A model generated the notes under the pieces. The model saw only the letters and a program-made list of their open reading frames with translations. It made no database searches and was not told the origin of the DNA. A stretch of DNA of 64,000 nucleotides from BOKV01 sp041987205 (lineage in GTDB: Bacteria; Pseudomonadota; Alphaproteobacteria; Rhizobiales; Rhizobiaceae). Both the position numbers and the translations under genes were made by a program. This document shows, one piece after another, positions 28,062 to 36,847 of this stretch. How positions within the stretch are numbered: the stretch's first letter is position 1; the number at the start of each line of letters is the position of its first letter. Location: positions 8,471-72,470 of the forward strand of contig JBHIWX010000007.1 in NCBI GenBank assembly GCA_041987205.1. Direction: 5' to 3'.

Positions 28062-29888
28062 GTGAACGTGTTCATACTAGATTTTGATATTTTTTCGTCT
28101 GTAGGCGGCGGTCAAACACTCTATCGGCGCATCGTTGAAAGGCATCCGTCCTGCGAATTTCGATACGCTTCACGCGGCCCGGACCTTGAATTGCGCGCCA
28201 GGGAATTGTTACCCCAAAACGCCATTCCGGTTCCGATTGACGAATTCCTCGACATTGATTCAATCGTTTCCGGTATTCAGCTGATTTCACCGAATGAAGA
28301 ACATTATTGCAGATTGCTTGTCCGAATGGCCGCGGCCAATCAGGGCCGACATTTTCATATCGTTGAAGTGCCTTCGTTTTTCCCTGTCGCGCACAGAGTG
28401 CGACAGCTGTTTGGTAGCTTTGGCACATCTGTGGGCGCCATATCATTCGGGCTCATGGGCTGGCTGAGTGTCGGCGTTGGCAATGCGTATGGCGGCGAAG
28501 AAAGTCGAGACACCAAACGATGGCTCGAGGCACTTGAAAAGGCGTCACTCGCCGACGCAGATCTGAGGTATTCGATATCTCATCTACACAATTCCCATGG
28601 CATCGAGAGTGAGGTCCGTGCGCCAACAATCGACATGCACGATATTCTCGAAGACCTGAAGCCAGCGCCAGGACAGCCGACCGGGAATGCCCCACCCGAC
28701 ATCTGGTTTGTGGGACGGCTCGACCGCAACAAGGGGCCCGACATTTTCCTTGAGATTGTCTCCCGAATTCCGAAAGAACTTTACGGCAAATGCTGTCTGA
28801 CGGGCCCTGACAATCACTGGTCGTTGGGCGCTCGCTGGTCTGAAATCCTGCTCAGGCAAGCAACCGAGTTGGGAATAGATGCCGAGTATGTGGGTGAAAT
28901 CAGCGACGAGCAGTTGAGGCAAGAGGTCTATCACGGAAACTCGTTGATCGTGGTTCCTTCACGATCCGACGCCTTCAATCTGGTAGCACTGGAGGCCCTG
29001 CAATGTGGATGCCCCATCGTGCTGTCCAACAGGGCAGGCGCCGCAGAATTCCTGGTCAACGACTATCCACGGATTGCACCGCCACTCATCGACCCCGAAA
29101 ATGTGGATGCGGCCGCCGAGGAGGTGCTGCAACTTCTTCAGCGGTTTGACGAAACGCGCGTCAGGTTGCGGAAGAACTTGAAGAAACATGGTTTTCGCCC
29201 GCCACGTCTCGAGTTCATGACCGATGACCACTGGTCCAGGCTGGCAATAGGAAATTCGACACTACCCGATGACGCCGATCTGGGCGCTTTGTACGGACCT
29301 GCATGGCGGAGCAGGTCGCAACCGGATTTGAGGGATAATCCGCCCGATGTGAGTGTCATCATCAGCATGTCGGGAAGCCTGGACATGCTGATCTGGACGT
29401 TGGTGGCGATCACAGTCGAAAATGGCCCACGCGCCCGCGTCATTGTGATCGACGACTGTCAATGTAAAGGCGAGGAATTGCATGATGCCGTTCGCCTGAT
29501 TGACCCGTTTGCCAAGATCGTCACGCAGCCACCTCTTGGGCATGGACGCGCATTCAATCACGGCCTGGAGTTTGTCGACACGCCTTACGTCGTCTTCCTG
29601 AAAGCCGGCGAAAGGATGCACGGGAACCAACTGAATGAAGGCGTTGCGGCTCTACAGGCACAGCCACAAGAAATGCTGCACGTTACGTCAAATCCATCCG
29701 GGTTTGTCTTTCGGCGACGAGCGGTCGAAATGGCTGATGGTCTGGAGGAGATTGATTCAGCAGTGATTGTCAGCCGTTTGGCGCAACGCATCCGCGATCT
29801 GCCCGAGACGGGGGTGTCGGATTGGAGAACGACGAAGCTGTTTGGTGATGACAGCGGAACCCGTGCTTTCGCGGCAAGACAATCCTGA
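28062..29888 (+). CDS. Two-domain glycosyltransferase (GT4 plus GT2-like)
   Basis: A 608-residue protein with the reverse domain order of its large neighbour. Residues 1 to about 385 are a GT4-type GT-B domain: FSSVGGGQTLYRRI at the N-terminus, DIWFVGRLDRNKGPDIFLEI, and PSRSDAFNLVALEALQCGCPIVLSNRAGAAEF. From about residue 428 a shortened GT2-like segment follows (DVSVIISMSGSLDML, ARVIVIDDCQCKG, GHGRAFNHGLEF). It lacks a clear DXD and may be non-catalytic. The start is GTG 28062. It is divergent from the preceding operon and 15 bases before the next SDR gene. Confidence 0.8.
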   Translation: MNVFILDFDIFSSVGGGQTLYRRIVERHPSCEFRYASRGPDLELRARELLPQNAIPVPIDEFLDIDSIVSGIQLISPNEEHYCRLLVRMAAANQGRHFHIVEVPSFFPVAHRVRQLFGSFGTSVGAISFGLMGWLSVGVGNAYGGEESRDTKRWLEALEKASLADADLRYSISHLHNSHGIESEVRAPTIDMHDILEDLKPAPGQPTGNAPPDIWFVGRLDRNKGPDIFLEIVSRIPKELYGKCCLTGPDNHWSLGARWSEILLRQATELGIDAEYVGEISDEQLRQEVYHGNSLIVVPSRSDAFNLVALEALQCGCPIVLSNRAGAAEFLVNDYPRIAPPLIDPENVDAAAEEVLQLLQRFDETRVRLRKNLKKHGFRPPRLEFMTDDHWSRLAIGNSTLPDDADLGALYGPAWRSRSQPDLRDNPPDVSVIISMSGSLDMLIWTLVAITVENGPRARVIVIDDCQCKGEELHDAVRLIDPFAKIVTQPPLGHGRAFNHGLEFVDTPYVVFLKAGERMHGNQLNEGVAALQAQPQEMLHVTSNPSGFVFRRRAVEMADGLEEIDSAVIVSRLAQRIRDLPETGVSDWRTTKLFGDDSGTRAFAARQS

Positions 29889-29903
29889 TACGGGAGAGAA
29901 GAC

Positions 29904-30815
29904 TTGAGAGCACTGGTCACAGGGGCGGCCGGCTTCGTAGGCAGTTGGCTTTGCCAGTTCCTCTTGAACGAGGGTATCGAGGTAATCGCCCAGGTGGAAG
30001 GCGGCAGGTTCAGTGCCCTCGGTTCAAATCAAATGCCGGGCCGTCTTGCTGATCCAGCATTCTGCAAGATGCTCACAACCGATGTTGACGTGGTTTTTCA
30101 CCTTGCCTCTGAAGCGAGCCAGGCCCGTTTCATGTCCGCCCCGCAATTGACGCTGGCAAGAGATTTCACAAGCCTCACGAATGTTCTCGAAGCATGCGTT
30201 CTTCGTCCTCCCAAACGATTTGTCTACATAAGCTCGGCTCTGATCTATGAGACCACACATGATTGCCCAAAGATCGAGAGTTCACCCACCAGAGCTTCTT
30301 CGTTTTATGCTTCGTCAAAGATCTCAGGCGAAGCCCTCGTAACCGCGTACGCTGACAGTTCGGATTTCGATTTTGTGCTGGCAAGGCCCTTCAATGTTTA
30401 CGGGCATGGCCAAGACCCGAGCGCGGTAGTCGCCGAGTTCATGCAAATGGGCCGCCAGGGTGAAATCAAGGTTCGCAATCCATTTCCGGTTCGAGACTTC
30501 ATCCATGTATCCGACCTCTGCCGAGCACTTTTGGCCATGGCGAAATCGAACACATGCGGAAACCAGATCCTGAACGTCGGAACGGGAATTGGTCGCACGA
30601 TCGGCGAGGTGGCAGAGGAAATCAGTTTAGCGTTTCAACAGACCGGCAAGCGTCCAAGAATCGCCCTTCCTTCACCGCCATCACTTTCAGGCGCCGAGCC
30701 TCAGGTGGAATCACTGGTGGCAGACATCAGCAAAATTAGAGACACACTGAATTGGAAACCTCGGATTGAATTCGCAAATGGTATCGCGGCGACGATTAGC
30801 CACTTGTCGCCATAG
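29904..30815 (+). CDS. NAD(P)-dependent sugar epimerase/reductase (SDR)
   Basis: A 303-residue extended SDR. It has TGAAGFVGSWL (residues 6-16), DVVFHLASEASQ, SSALIYE and the active-site SFYASSKISGE with YxxxK. RPFNVYGHGQDPSA and the later FPVRDFIHVSDLCRAL are typical of NDP-sugar epimerases, 4,6-dehydratases and GDP-4-keto-6-deoxymannose reductases. Which activity it has cannot be told. The start is TTG 29904, preceded by CGGGAG. It forms a two-gene unit with the GT4-GT2 enzyme. Confidence 0.78.
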   Translation: MRALVTGAAGFVGSWLCQFLLNEGIEVIAQVEGGRFSALGSNQMPGRLADPAFCKMLTTDVDVVFHLASEASQARFMSAPQLTLARDFTSLTNVLEACVLRPPKRFVYISSALIYETTHDCPKIESSPTRASSFYASSKISGEALVTAYADSSDFDFVLARPFNVYGHGQDPSAVVAEFMQMGRQGEIKVRNPFPVRDFIHVSDLCRALLAMAKSNTCGNQILNVGTGIGRTIGEVAEEISLAFQQTGKRPRIALPSPPSLSGAEPQVESLVADISKIRDTLNWKPRIEFANGIAATISHLSP

Positions 30816-30858
30816 CCACGACTGAAAGAGCCTGGCGTGTTGCGGCCTGACAAATCAA

Positions 30859-31989
30859 TCAGATCGATTTCCGCCAAACCACCCTGTTTACGTAGTCGAC
30901 GTAACTGGTAATTATACGCAGGATTTTCTCGGAAACATTGTCAACATCATAGTCGGATACGAGGCGCAGAGACCGCTCCGCACCCCGGCGCTGTGACTGC
31001 AGTATTTCAAGGCCCAGCATGATGCGATCCAGGTCAAGTCCGACGAGCATCACGGATCCTTCTTCCAAACCTTCCGGCCGCTCTTGAGATTGCCTGATGT
31101 TCAACGCCGGAAAGTTCAGTATGGAACTTTCTTCGGTGATGGTCCCGCTGTCGGACAGAACCGCGCGAGCCGATAGCTGGAGTTTGATGTAGTCGAAAAA
31201 GCCAAACGGTTTATGCAGCCGAACCCGCTCGTCAAAGGAGAACTTCTGACTGGCCAGCTTGTCGGCCGTACGCGGATGCGTTGATACCAGAACAGGTTTG
31301 TCAAACCGCTCGGCAAGTGCATTCAGTATTCCGACCAGACGCGCGAGCAGCTCCGGGTTATCGACGTTTTCCTCGCGATGCGCGCTTACCAGAAAATACT
31401 GATCTGCTTCGAGGCCCTCCTTCTTCAGTACATCAGACGAAGAAATCTCCTCCCGATATCGGTGAAGGACTTCTTTCATGGGGCTTCCGGTCTTGATCAC
31501 GAGATCAGGGGACAATCCCTCCCGCAACAGGCAATCGCGAGCCAAGGTGCTGTACGTCAAATTCACGTCGGAGACATGATCGACAATTCGTCGATTGACC
31601 TCTTCCGGCACGCGCATGTCGAAGGATCGATTTCCCGCCTCCATATGGAATATGGGCACTTTTCTTTTCTTGGCAGCAATCACCGAAAGCGAACTGTTGG
31701 TGTCGCCCAAGACCAGCAGGGCATCGGGTTGGACAGCCTCGAGGCATTTGTCCGTGGCGCGGATCACATTCCCTATTGTCTCTGCCGCGCTCGCGCCCGC
31801 TGAATTGAAATAGGAGTCAGGCTCTCTGATGCCCAGATCCTCAAAAAAGATCTTGTTCAGCTCATAGTCGTAGTTTTGCCCGGTATGGGCCAGGTGATGA
31901 TCAAAGTACTGGTCGAGCTTGCTGATTATTACTGATAAACGAATCAGTTCAGGTCTAGTACCAATAATGGTTAGTACTTTAAGCGTCAT
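30859..31989 (-). CDS. UDP-N-acetylglucosamine 2-epimerase, non-hydrolysing
   Basis: A 376-residue epimerase of the WecB/FnlC type. Family motifs include IGTRPELIRLS (residues 9-19), HTGQNYDYELN, GDTNSSLSVIAAKK, HMEAGNRSFDMRVPEEVNRRIVD (residues Glu and His in the active site), SAHREENVD and DSGTITEESS. The NYDYELN form is common in the UDP-FucNAc/QuiNAc branch (Cap5G/FnlC/WbvD) as well as in ManNAc formation, so the product is either UDP-ManNAc or a 2-epimerised deoxy amino sugar. It is convergent with the SDR gene and is the last island gene. Confidence 0.9.
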   Translation of the reverse strand: MTLKVLTIIGTRPELIRLSVIISKLDQYFDHHLAHTGQNYDYELNKIFFEDLGIREPDSYFNSAGASAAETIGNVIRATDKCLEAVQPDALLVLGDTNSSLSVIAAKKRKVPIFHMEAGNRSFDMRVPEEVNRRIVDHVSDVNLTYSTLARDCLLREGLSPDLVIKTGSPMKEVLHRYREEISSSDVLKKEGLEADQYFLVSAHREENVDNPELLARLVGILNALAERFDKPVLVSTHPRTADKLASQKFSFDERVRLHKPFGFFDYIKLQLSARAVLSDSGTITEESSILNFPALNIRQSQERPEGLEEGSVMLVGLDLDRIMLGLEILQSQRRGAERSLRLVSDYDVDNVSEKILRIITSYVDYVNRVVWRKSI

Positions 31990-32341
31990 CGCTGGATTAT
32001 TCCCTTTGGAGCGGCATCATGCGCTGATGTCCGTGATCGCTTGTAAGCGCCCGGAATGGACACCCGCAACAAGGAAGTTTGATGGCCTGTTAGCGTGAAA
32101 CTTACGAAATGGGAGGTGCAAGATGCCTTGCATCTCAAAAGGCTATGACAATCAAGCCTGGGAGATGGGAATTATCCCCATGAAGCAAGTCAGTACCGCC
32201 CGATGCTATTCCGGTTGGAAACCCTGCTTCCGCCATTTCGCCCCCTGGACGGCCCCCGAACAAGCCGCATCAAGCAGCAAAGCGATCCTGTGCAAGGTCG
32301 ACACGAAGCATCACATTGGCAGGCGATGCATTCAACCGGTT
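31990..32341. other. Gene-free right border of the glycan island
   Basis: About 350 bases between two minus-strand genes. Composition changes here from AT-richer to the GC-rich core type. It must hold the promoter for the 2-epimerase gene. No repeat matching the tRNA 3' end, no hairpin terminator and no convincing gene was found. Confidence 0.45.
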
Positions 32342-33568
32342 TCAGCCCGCGATCCGTTCCGCGCAGCGTTCGGCGAAATAGGGCACCATCGTCAGCTTGC
32401 CGGGGTCGATGGAATGATACCGGCCCTTGCTCCTGATGCCGATCTCGTAGCGCTTGTGCAGTTCGCTTGCCGGGTCGTCGATGTCGGTCTCGCCCCAGGC
32501 CACGATCGCGCCGCCACGCACCACCGCATCTGACACGATGTGCTGCTCGAGGCTGGAAAGGCCCGGCACGATACCGACCATGCCCCGCACGGTTTCTTCG
32601 GCGATTTGGGTGCGCAGGGGCTCGCCCGCGACAGTCTCCCAGTCCGGCGGCTGGACCTCCTGCGTGATGGCCCGCAGGCAGGCCGGATACCAGGTGAGAT
32701 AGGTCAGCCCCTCGCCATAGGTCACCACCTCGCCGAACGGGCCGACCACGAAGGTCGCGCTTTGCAGCGGTGCGACACCCTCCGGCAGGCGAAAGCTGAC
32801 GCCGTATTTGAGGCGATGGATCCAGTTGCGGCCCGCCATTAGCCCAACCTTCTCGTCGAGCGCCAGCCTTCCATCCCACAACGCATTGACGGCGTGATCG
32901 AAGCCCTCCTTCCGGCTGTCGTCCGACGTGCCGTCCCGCTCCTGCCAGTGCACGGTGACGCCGGAAGGCGTTTCTTCCGCGCCGACCACGGTGCAGCCCA
33001 GCCTGGTCTCGATACGCGGATGGGCCGCGATGCAGGTTCTCAGGGCCTCGGCCACCGCGCGCGGATCGATCGCGACCTCCTGCGTCTCGTAGGCATCCAC
33101 CGCGAGTTCCGGATTGAACTTCGCCTCAAGCTCGGCCGGCGAATAGCGTCTCGGCCTGCTGCCGAAATCCCTGCCGAAATAGGCGCCGGGGCTCTGCGCC
33201 GCCTTTTCGGCAACAATCGCATGCGCCTTGAACAGATAATCGGCCAACGCCTCCGGCGACCGCTGCGCATCGCGATGAATGACATAGGCCGCCGGCGCGG
33301 ATGTCTTCAGGGCCGGCGAATCGGCGTCGAGATAGCGTTCGAGAAAGGGTCGGAAGGCAAAGGCGCCCGAAGCCATCGTCCGCGCCGTGCGCATGCTGGC
33401 ATCGCTGGCATACATGTAGCCCAGATGGATCTTGCCTTCATTGGCCGCCCCCGCCTTGGTGATCAGGTCGTCATTCTTGTCGAAAATCGTGACGTGCTGG
33501 CCGCGATCGGCCAATGCAAGGGCCGCACAGCACCCCTGCAGCCCGCCCCCCAGTACCGCAATGCGCAT
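32342..33568 (-). CDS. FAD-dependent oxidoreductase (DAO family)
   Basis: A 408-residue flavoprotein. The FAD-binding GGGLQGCCAALALADRG is at residues 7-23, followed by a conserved acidic residue (TIFDKNDD) and the family-specific ANEGKIHLGYMYA. HLGY-type proteins of this group lie in polysaccharide clusters of several alphaproteobacteria, suggesting oxidation of a sugar or glycan-linked substrate, which is an inference. It follows the GT2 gene with two bases between stop and start, so they are one unit. It is GC-rich, unlike the island beside it. Confidence 0.75.
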   Translation of the reverse strand: MRIAVLGGGLQGCCAALALADRGQHVTIFDKNDDLITKAGAANEGKIHLGYMYASDASMRTARTMASGAFAFRPFLERYLDADSPALKTSAPAAYVIHRDAQRSPEALADYLFKAHAIVAEKAAQSPGAYFGRDFGSRPRRYSPAELEAKFNPELAVDAYETQEVAIDPRAVAEALRTCIAAHPRIETRLGCTVVGAEETPSGVTVHWQERDGTSDDSRKEGFDHAVNALWDGRLALDEKVGLMAGRNWIHRLKYGVSFRLPEGVAPLQSATFVVGPFGEVVTYGEGLTYLTWYPACLRAITQEVQPPDWETVAGEPLRTQIAEETVRGMVGIVPGLSSLEQHIVSDAVVRGGAIVAWGETDIDDPASELHKRYEIGIRSKGRYHSIDPGKLTMVPYFAERCAERIAG

Positions 33569-33570
33569 CT

Positions 33571-34968
33571 TTACTCCGTTGTTGCCCCGTCCACCTCGGA
33601 ATAGCCCGCAAGACCGTCCGCTTCAACGAGACGCAGGGTTGTTATCCAGAACCCGAGTTCTCTTGGGTCATCTGACATACCCAGTTGGAGGGGTGTCTGC
33701 AGTTTTTCAACCGCGATCAGCAGATGATGTGCCCCCGCGCCGGGTACGGGAATGGAGACGGTGGCGTCGATATTGTCCATCTGCCGTTCGATCGCTTCGC
33801 CACCATCGAGTTCGAACCGGATCCTGGTCTTCGGCGACAGCGGCCGCCCCCTGATTTCCACCGCCATGGCCGGACGGGCACCGTCGCGCTTCGGCGAGGA
33901 GAAGAACAGATCGGCCTTGCGCGCCTTCGTCCAGCGCCCGTGCGGCTCTGCCTCGTGCCAGCCATCGCCGACAAGATCGTTCGCCACCGTCGAACCGAAG
34001 GGCAGCACTTCGCCGGGTTTCAGCTCGGGTGGCTTCGAGGTGAACCGCGTATGCGTGTTGACGAAGCCGCCCTTTCCGATGCCCGAAAAGGCGCGACGGA
34101 AGGAATCGGGATGAACACCGGCCTTCTCGAAAAGCCCCTGCATCCACGTAAAGAGCGGGCGCTTGCGCTTGCCCAGTTCGAGACGCTTTTCAACGAGTTC
34201 GCGTGCCTGCTGGACCGCGAGCACATCCATCATGTGCAGCCGCGCGGTATCGCCGCCCGACACCCATGTCCACGCCCTTTCATGGTCGACGGAGCGCGCA
34301 TTGACATAGGAATAGCGCCGCACGCCGGAGTGGATGCAAAGCACAGACACATACGGATGGTAACGCATCTTGCGCCCCTGCCTGTGGGCGCGGAACAGCC
34401 ATTCCTGCGACGGCGACAGCCGCGTGGCATCCTTCGGCAGCCACGGTCCCACCGCCTGGCAGATTTCCCGGCGCACCGCCCAGCATGACGAGATGATGAA
34501 GCTGCGTGGATCGAACTCCCCGGTCGCGATCGCCCCGTCCAGCGTCACGCTATCATTGTCGACATCGAGCGGACCTTCATCCAACCCGGAGCGATTGAGC
34601 AGCAGGATCGGCGACCACGAAATGTCGGCGCCCGTCTCGCGCATGAAGGCGACACGGGCGGCAAGATGATCGGGAAACCAGAGATCGTCCTGATTGAGGA
34701 AGAAGACGAACTCGCCCCGCGCCATCTCCACGCCCTTGTTGTGCGGGGCGGATTGGTGACCGGTATTGTGCGGAAGGTTGTGGAACCGGATACGCGGATC
34801 GTCAAAGGACCGGATCGCCGCCTCGGTTTCGGCATTGCATCCATCGCCGACGACGATCATTTCCCAGTCCGCGAAATCGGACTGCAGGACGCTCCTGATC
34901 GCGAACCGGACGACATGGGGCCGATTGTAGGCGGAGATAATGATCGATACGCACGGGGCGTTTGGCAT
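33571..34968 (-). CDS. GT2 glycosyltransferase with C-terminal beta-domain
   Basis: A 465-residue protein. The GT2 domain covers residues 1 to about 240: SIIISAYNRPHVVRFAI, VGDGCNAE, and NQDDLW (about 92-97), the metal-binding DXD region. A C-terminal domain from about residue 310 contains GWHEAEPHGRWTKARKADLF, a pattern common in beta-sandwich modules appended to glycan enzymes. No transmembrane segment is visible. It precedes the FAD oxidoreductase with two bases between them. Substrate is unknown. Confidence 0.82.
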   Translation of the reverse strand: MPNAPCVSIIISAYNRPHVVRFAIRSVLQSDFADWEMIVVGDGCNAETEAAIRSFDDPRIRFHNLPHNTGHQSAPHNKGVEMARGEFVFFLNQDDLWFPDHLAARVAFMRETGADISWSPILLLNRSGLDEGPLDVDNDSVTLDGAIATGEFDPRSFIISSCWAVRREICQAVGPWLPKDATRLSPSQEWLFRAHRQGRKMRYHPYVSVLCIHSGVRRYSYVNARSVDHERAWTWVSGGDTARLHMMDVLAVQQARELVEKRLELGKRKRPLFTWMQGLFEKAGVHPDSFRRAFSGIGKGGFVNTHTRFTSKPPELKPGEVLPFGSTVANDLVGDGWHEAEPHGRWTKARKADLFFSSPKRDGARPAMAVEIRGRPLSPKTRIRFELDGGEAIERQMDNIDATVSIPVPGAGAHHLLIAVEKLQTPLQLGMSDDPRELGFWITTLRLVEADGLAGYSEVDGATTE

Positions 34969-35166
34969 GGACTGGTTTCCGTGGATCCGCCGCCAGCGTT
35001 CGGCAACGCGGGCCCGCAGATCCTGCTTGGATGAATTGGCCGAGAGAACCCAAGGAAGGGTGTTTCGTCAACCGCTTATCCATCACCGTCACACATGACG
35101 GACATGACGTGGCAAACAGGGCGAGAAGGCCTGATCCGCTCCGGCCACTCGCTACGCCCGCCTGGG

Positions 35167-36186
35167 TCACCTCGCGCGCGCCGTCGAGGCACCGACGACG
35201 AGTTCGGCCTCCCACAGTTCCTGCACGGGTCCGGCCGCCGGATTGTCGGCGAGCGCGATGATCAGTTCCGCGCAACGCCGGCCCGCATCGCGGATCGAGG
35301 ACCGCGTCGCCGTGAACATCGGCACCGATGCCGTGTCCTGCAGGAAGGACAACCGGTCGTCATGTGTCAGGATCGAGACGTCGCGGCCGGGCTCCAGCCC
35401 TGCCTCGCGCACAGCGCGCACCGCGCCGATCGCCTGCAGCACGCTCGAAGTCATCAGCGCGCTGGGCGGCTTCGCCCCGGCAAGAACTTGCCGCGCGCGG
35501 GCATAACCGTTCGGTTCCGTCATTTCGTCGTGAAAAACGAGGCCTGCATCCATCTCGAGTCCATGCCGCGCATGGGCTTCCTCCAGACCCGAACGGCGCC
35601 GGACCGAAAAGCTCATCTCTTCCTGCCCGTTGAGCAGCGCAATGCGGCGATGGCCCAGATCGATAAGGAATTCGCTGGCGCGGCGAAAGCAGCGCCGGTT
35701 GTTGATGTCGAGCCAGGAATAATCCTTGCCACTCTCATCGATTCGGCCGTGCACGATGAAGGGCAGGCCGAGTTCGCGCAGCATCGGCACGCGAGGATCG
35801 TTCTGCTTCGGGCCATGCACGATCAGCCCGTCGATCTTCCGCGAGGCGGCGAGCTGGCGATAGACGCGGTCCTGATCGGCTTCGGGCACGACCGAAATCA
35901 GCATGTCGTAGCCTTCCCGTGCATAAGCCTCGCCGGCACCGGCGATGAACTCGGCGAAATGCGGATCGATCATCATGTGATGGCCGAGCGGCACGACATG
36001 TCCGATGCTCATCGACTTGCCGGTCGCCAGCCGCTTGGCCGAGGAACTGGGCTGGTAGGCATGGGCGCGCGCGGCGTCCACCACGCGCCGGCGTGTGGCC
36101 TCGCTCACCTCCGGGTATCCGTTCAGCGCCCGACTCACGGTGGTCGGCGACAGGCCGAGTGCCTCTGCGAGCTCCTTCAGCTTCAT
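35167..36186 (-). CDS. aglR: LacI-family regulator of the alpha-glucoside operon (AglR)
   Basis: A 339-residue LacI-type repressor. The N-terminal helix-turn-helix is KLKELAEALGLSPTTVSRALNGYPEVSEATR (residues 2-32, shown in part by its LSPTTVSRALNG core). The hinge helix is ARAHAYQPSSSAKRLATG, and a periplasmic-binding-protein-like effector domain follows. ATG 36186 has GGAGGAG before it; the frame runs further but outside homology. It is divergent from aglE, and two matching operators lie in the control region, one overlapping its own promoter. The symbol rests on position and family; the inducer is probably an alpha-glucoside such as sucrose, maltose or trehalose. Confidence 0.85.
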   Translation of the reverse strand: MKLKELAEALGLSPTTVSRALNGYPEVSEATRRRVVDAARAHAYQPSSSAKRLATGKSMSIGHVVPLGHHMMIDPHFAEFIAGAGEAYAREGYDMLISVVPEADQDRVYRQLAASRKIDGLIVHGPKQNDPRVPMLRELGLPFIVHGRIDESGKDYSWLDINNRRCFRRASEFLIDLGHRRIALLNGQEEMSFSVRRRSGLEEAHARHGLEMDAGLVFHDEMTEPNGYARARQVLAGAKPPSALMTSSVLQAIGAVRAVREAGLEPGRDVSILTHDDRLSFLQDTASVPMFTATRSSIRDAGRRCAELIIALADNPAAGPVQELWEAELVVGASTARAR

Positions 36187-36204
36187 GGGACGGTCGCTCC
36201 TCCT

Positions 36205-36218
36205 CCAAACCGCTTTGG
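36205..36218. promoter_or_regulatory. LacI-family operator O1 (aglR side)
   Basis: CCAAACCGCTTTGG has perfect 5-bp outer arms around CCGC and differs from O2 by one base. It overlaps the proposed aglR -10 and lies 18 bases before the ATG, which suggests autorepression. Confidence 0.7.
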
Positions 36219-36245
36219 ATATTCGTGTTTTTGCCTGTCGGTCAA
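36216..36245 (-). promoter_or_regulatory. Probable aglR promoter
   Basis: On the minus strand TTGACC (36245-36240) and TATCCA (36221-36216) are 18 bases apart. Operator O1 overlaps the -10. Confidence 0.45.
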
Positions 36246-36406
36246 GTTTGGTGCATCCGTCGCGACCTGCCGGGACAGACAATCACAGGCAGGTCGCCCA
36301 ATAGAATTGCATCGTCGGAAGATCGGAGAATGCGCCATTTAACTTCATGAAAAGTCAGGTTCGACACGTCGTTTGGGACGTTCCGCCGAGCCGCATCCGT
36401 GCCCGC

Positions 36407-36436
36407 TTGACTCGCCTCGCGCGCCGGGTGCACAGT
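36407..36436 (+). promoter_or_regulatory. Possible agl operon promoter
   Basis: TTGACT (36407-36412) and CACAGT (36431-36436) are 18 bases apart. The -10 is poor, but operator O2 lies right at the predicted start site, which suits repression by AglR. Confidence 0.35.
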
Positions 36437-36445
36437 GCCGAACAG

Positions 36446-36459
36446 CCAAAGCGCTTTGG
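36446..36459. promoter_or_regulatory. LacI-family operator O2 (agl operon side)
   Basis: CCAAAGCGCTTTGG is a perfect 14-bp palindrome with the central CG typical of LacI/GalR operators. It lies about 240 bases from O1, a spacing that would permit looping. Confidence 0.75.
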
Positions 36460-36847
36460 AAACAGGCGCCCAGGCAAGAGCGTGCACCAGGGGCCGGTGG
36501 CCGCAGGGAACCACTCTTTCGCGTGACCGTTCGTCCGTTACGGGTCATGCCGCGCGACAATCACGCAAGAGGCCGCCCCCCTGAAAGGAGTCGGCCCTTG
36601 TTTTTTGATGGTTCGGCCCGGTTTCGTGGGTCAAGCCGAAGGGAGCGGGCATCACCCCGAACGATCTCACCGGGTTTGCGGGTCAGACACTCACAGGCTC
36701 ATTCGGGTTTTCGGAAGACGCGTGCTCGACTGGTGAGGACTCGATTGCAATTGCGACGTCAGGCGGATTCGCCGGAAGTCAGGATCATATTGGGAGACAC
36801 CCGACAGACTTCGAGAACGACGCATAATTCCAGGAGGAGGAAAAAAT
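36460..36847 (+). other. Long aglE leader without recognised genes
   Basis: About 390 bases between operator O2 and the aglE start. No coding region or known riboswitch was seen. GGAGGAGG (36833-36840) is the aglE ribosome binding site. Either the leader is long or a closer promoter was missed. Confidence 0.4.

Larger units (their letters stand above)
20043..31989. other. Probable horizontally acquired glycan biosynthesis island
   Basis: From the 3' end of tRNA-Arg to about 32 kb the DNA is visibly richer in A and T, uses more TTG/GTG starts and has looser codon use than the flanks. It carries only sugar-nucleotide and glycosyltransferase genes. A tRNA border fits a genomic island. No integrase, transposase or matching 3' tRNA repeat at the far side was seen, so the mechanism is unproven. 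Flippase, polymerase and ligase genes are absent. Confidence 0.45.

Noticed and set aside
20453..31989. Complete legionaminic or pseudaminic acid pathway
   Set aside because: Only a LegB-like enzyme, a nucleotidyltransferase and a 2-epimerase are present. NeuB-type synthase, aminotransferase, acetyltransferase and CMP-transferase are missing.
31990..32341. Second attachment site matching the tRNA-Arg 3' end
   Set aside because: I looked for GGTTCGAATCC and CGGGATCGCCA near the far border and found neither.
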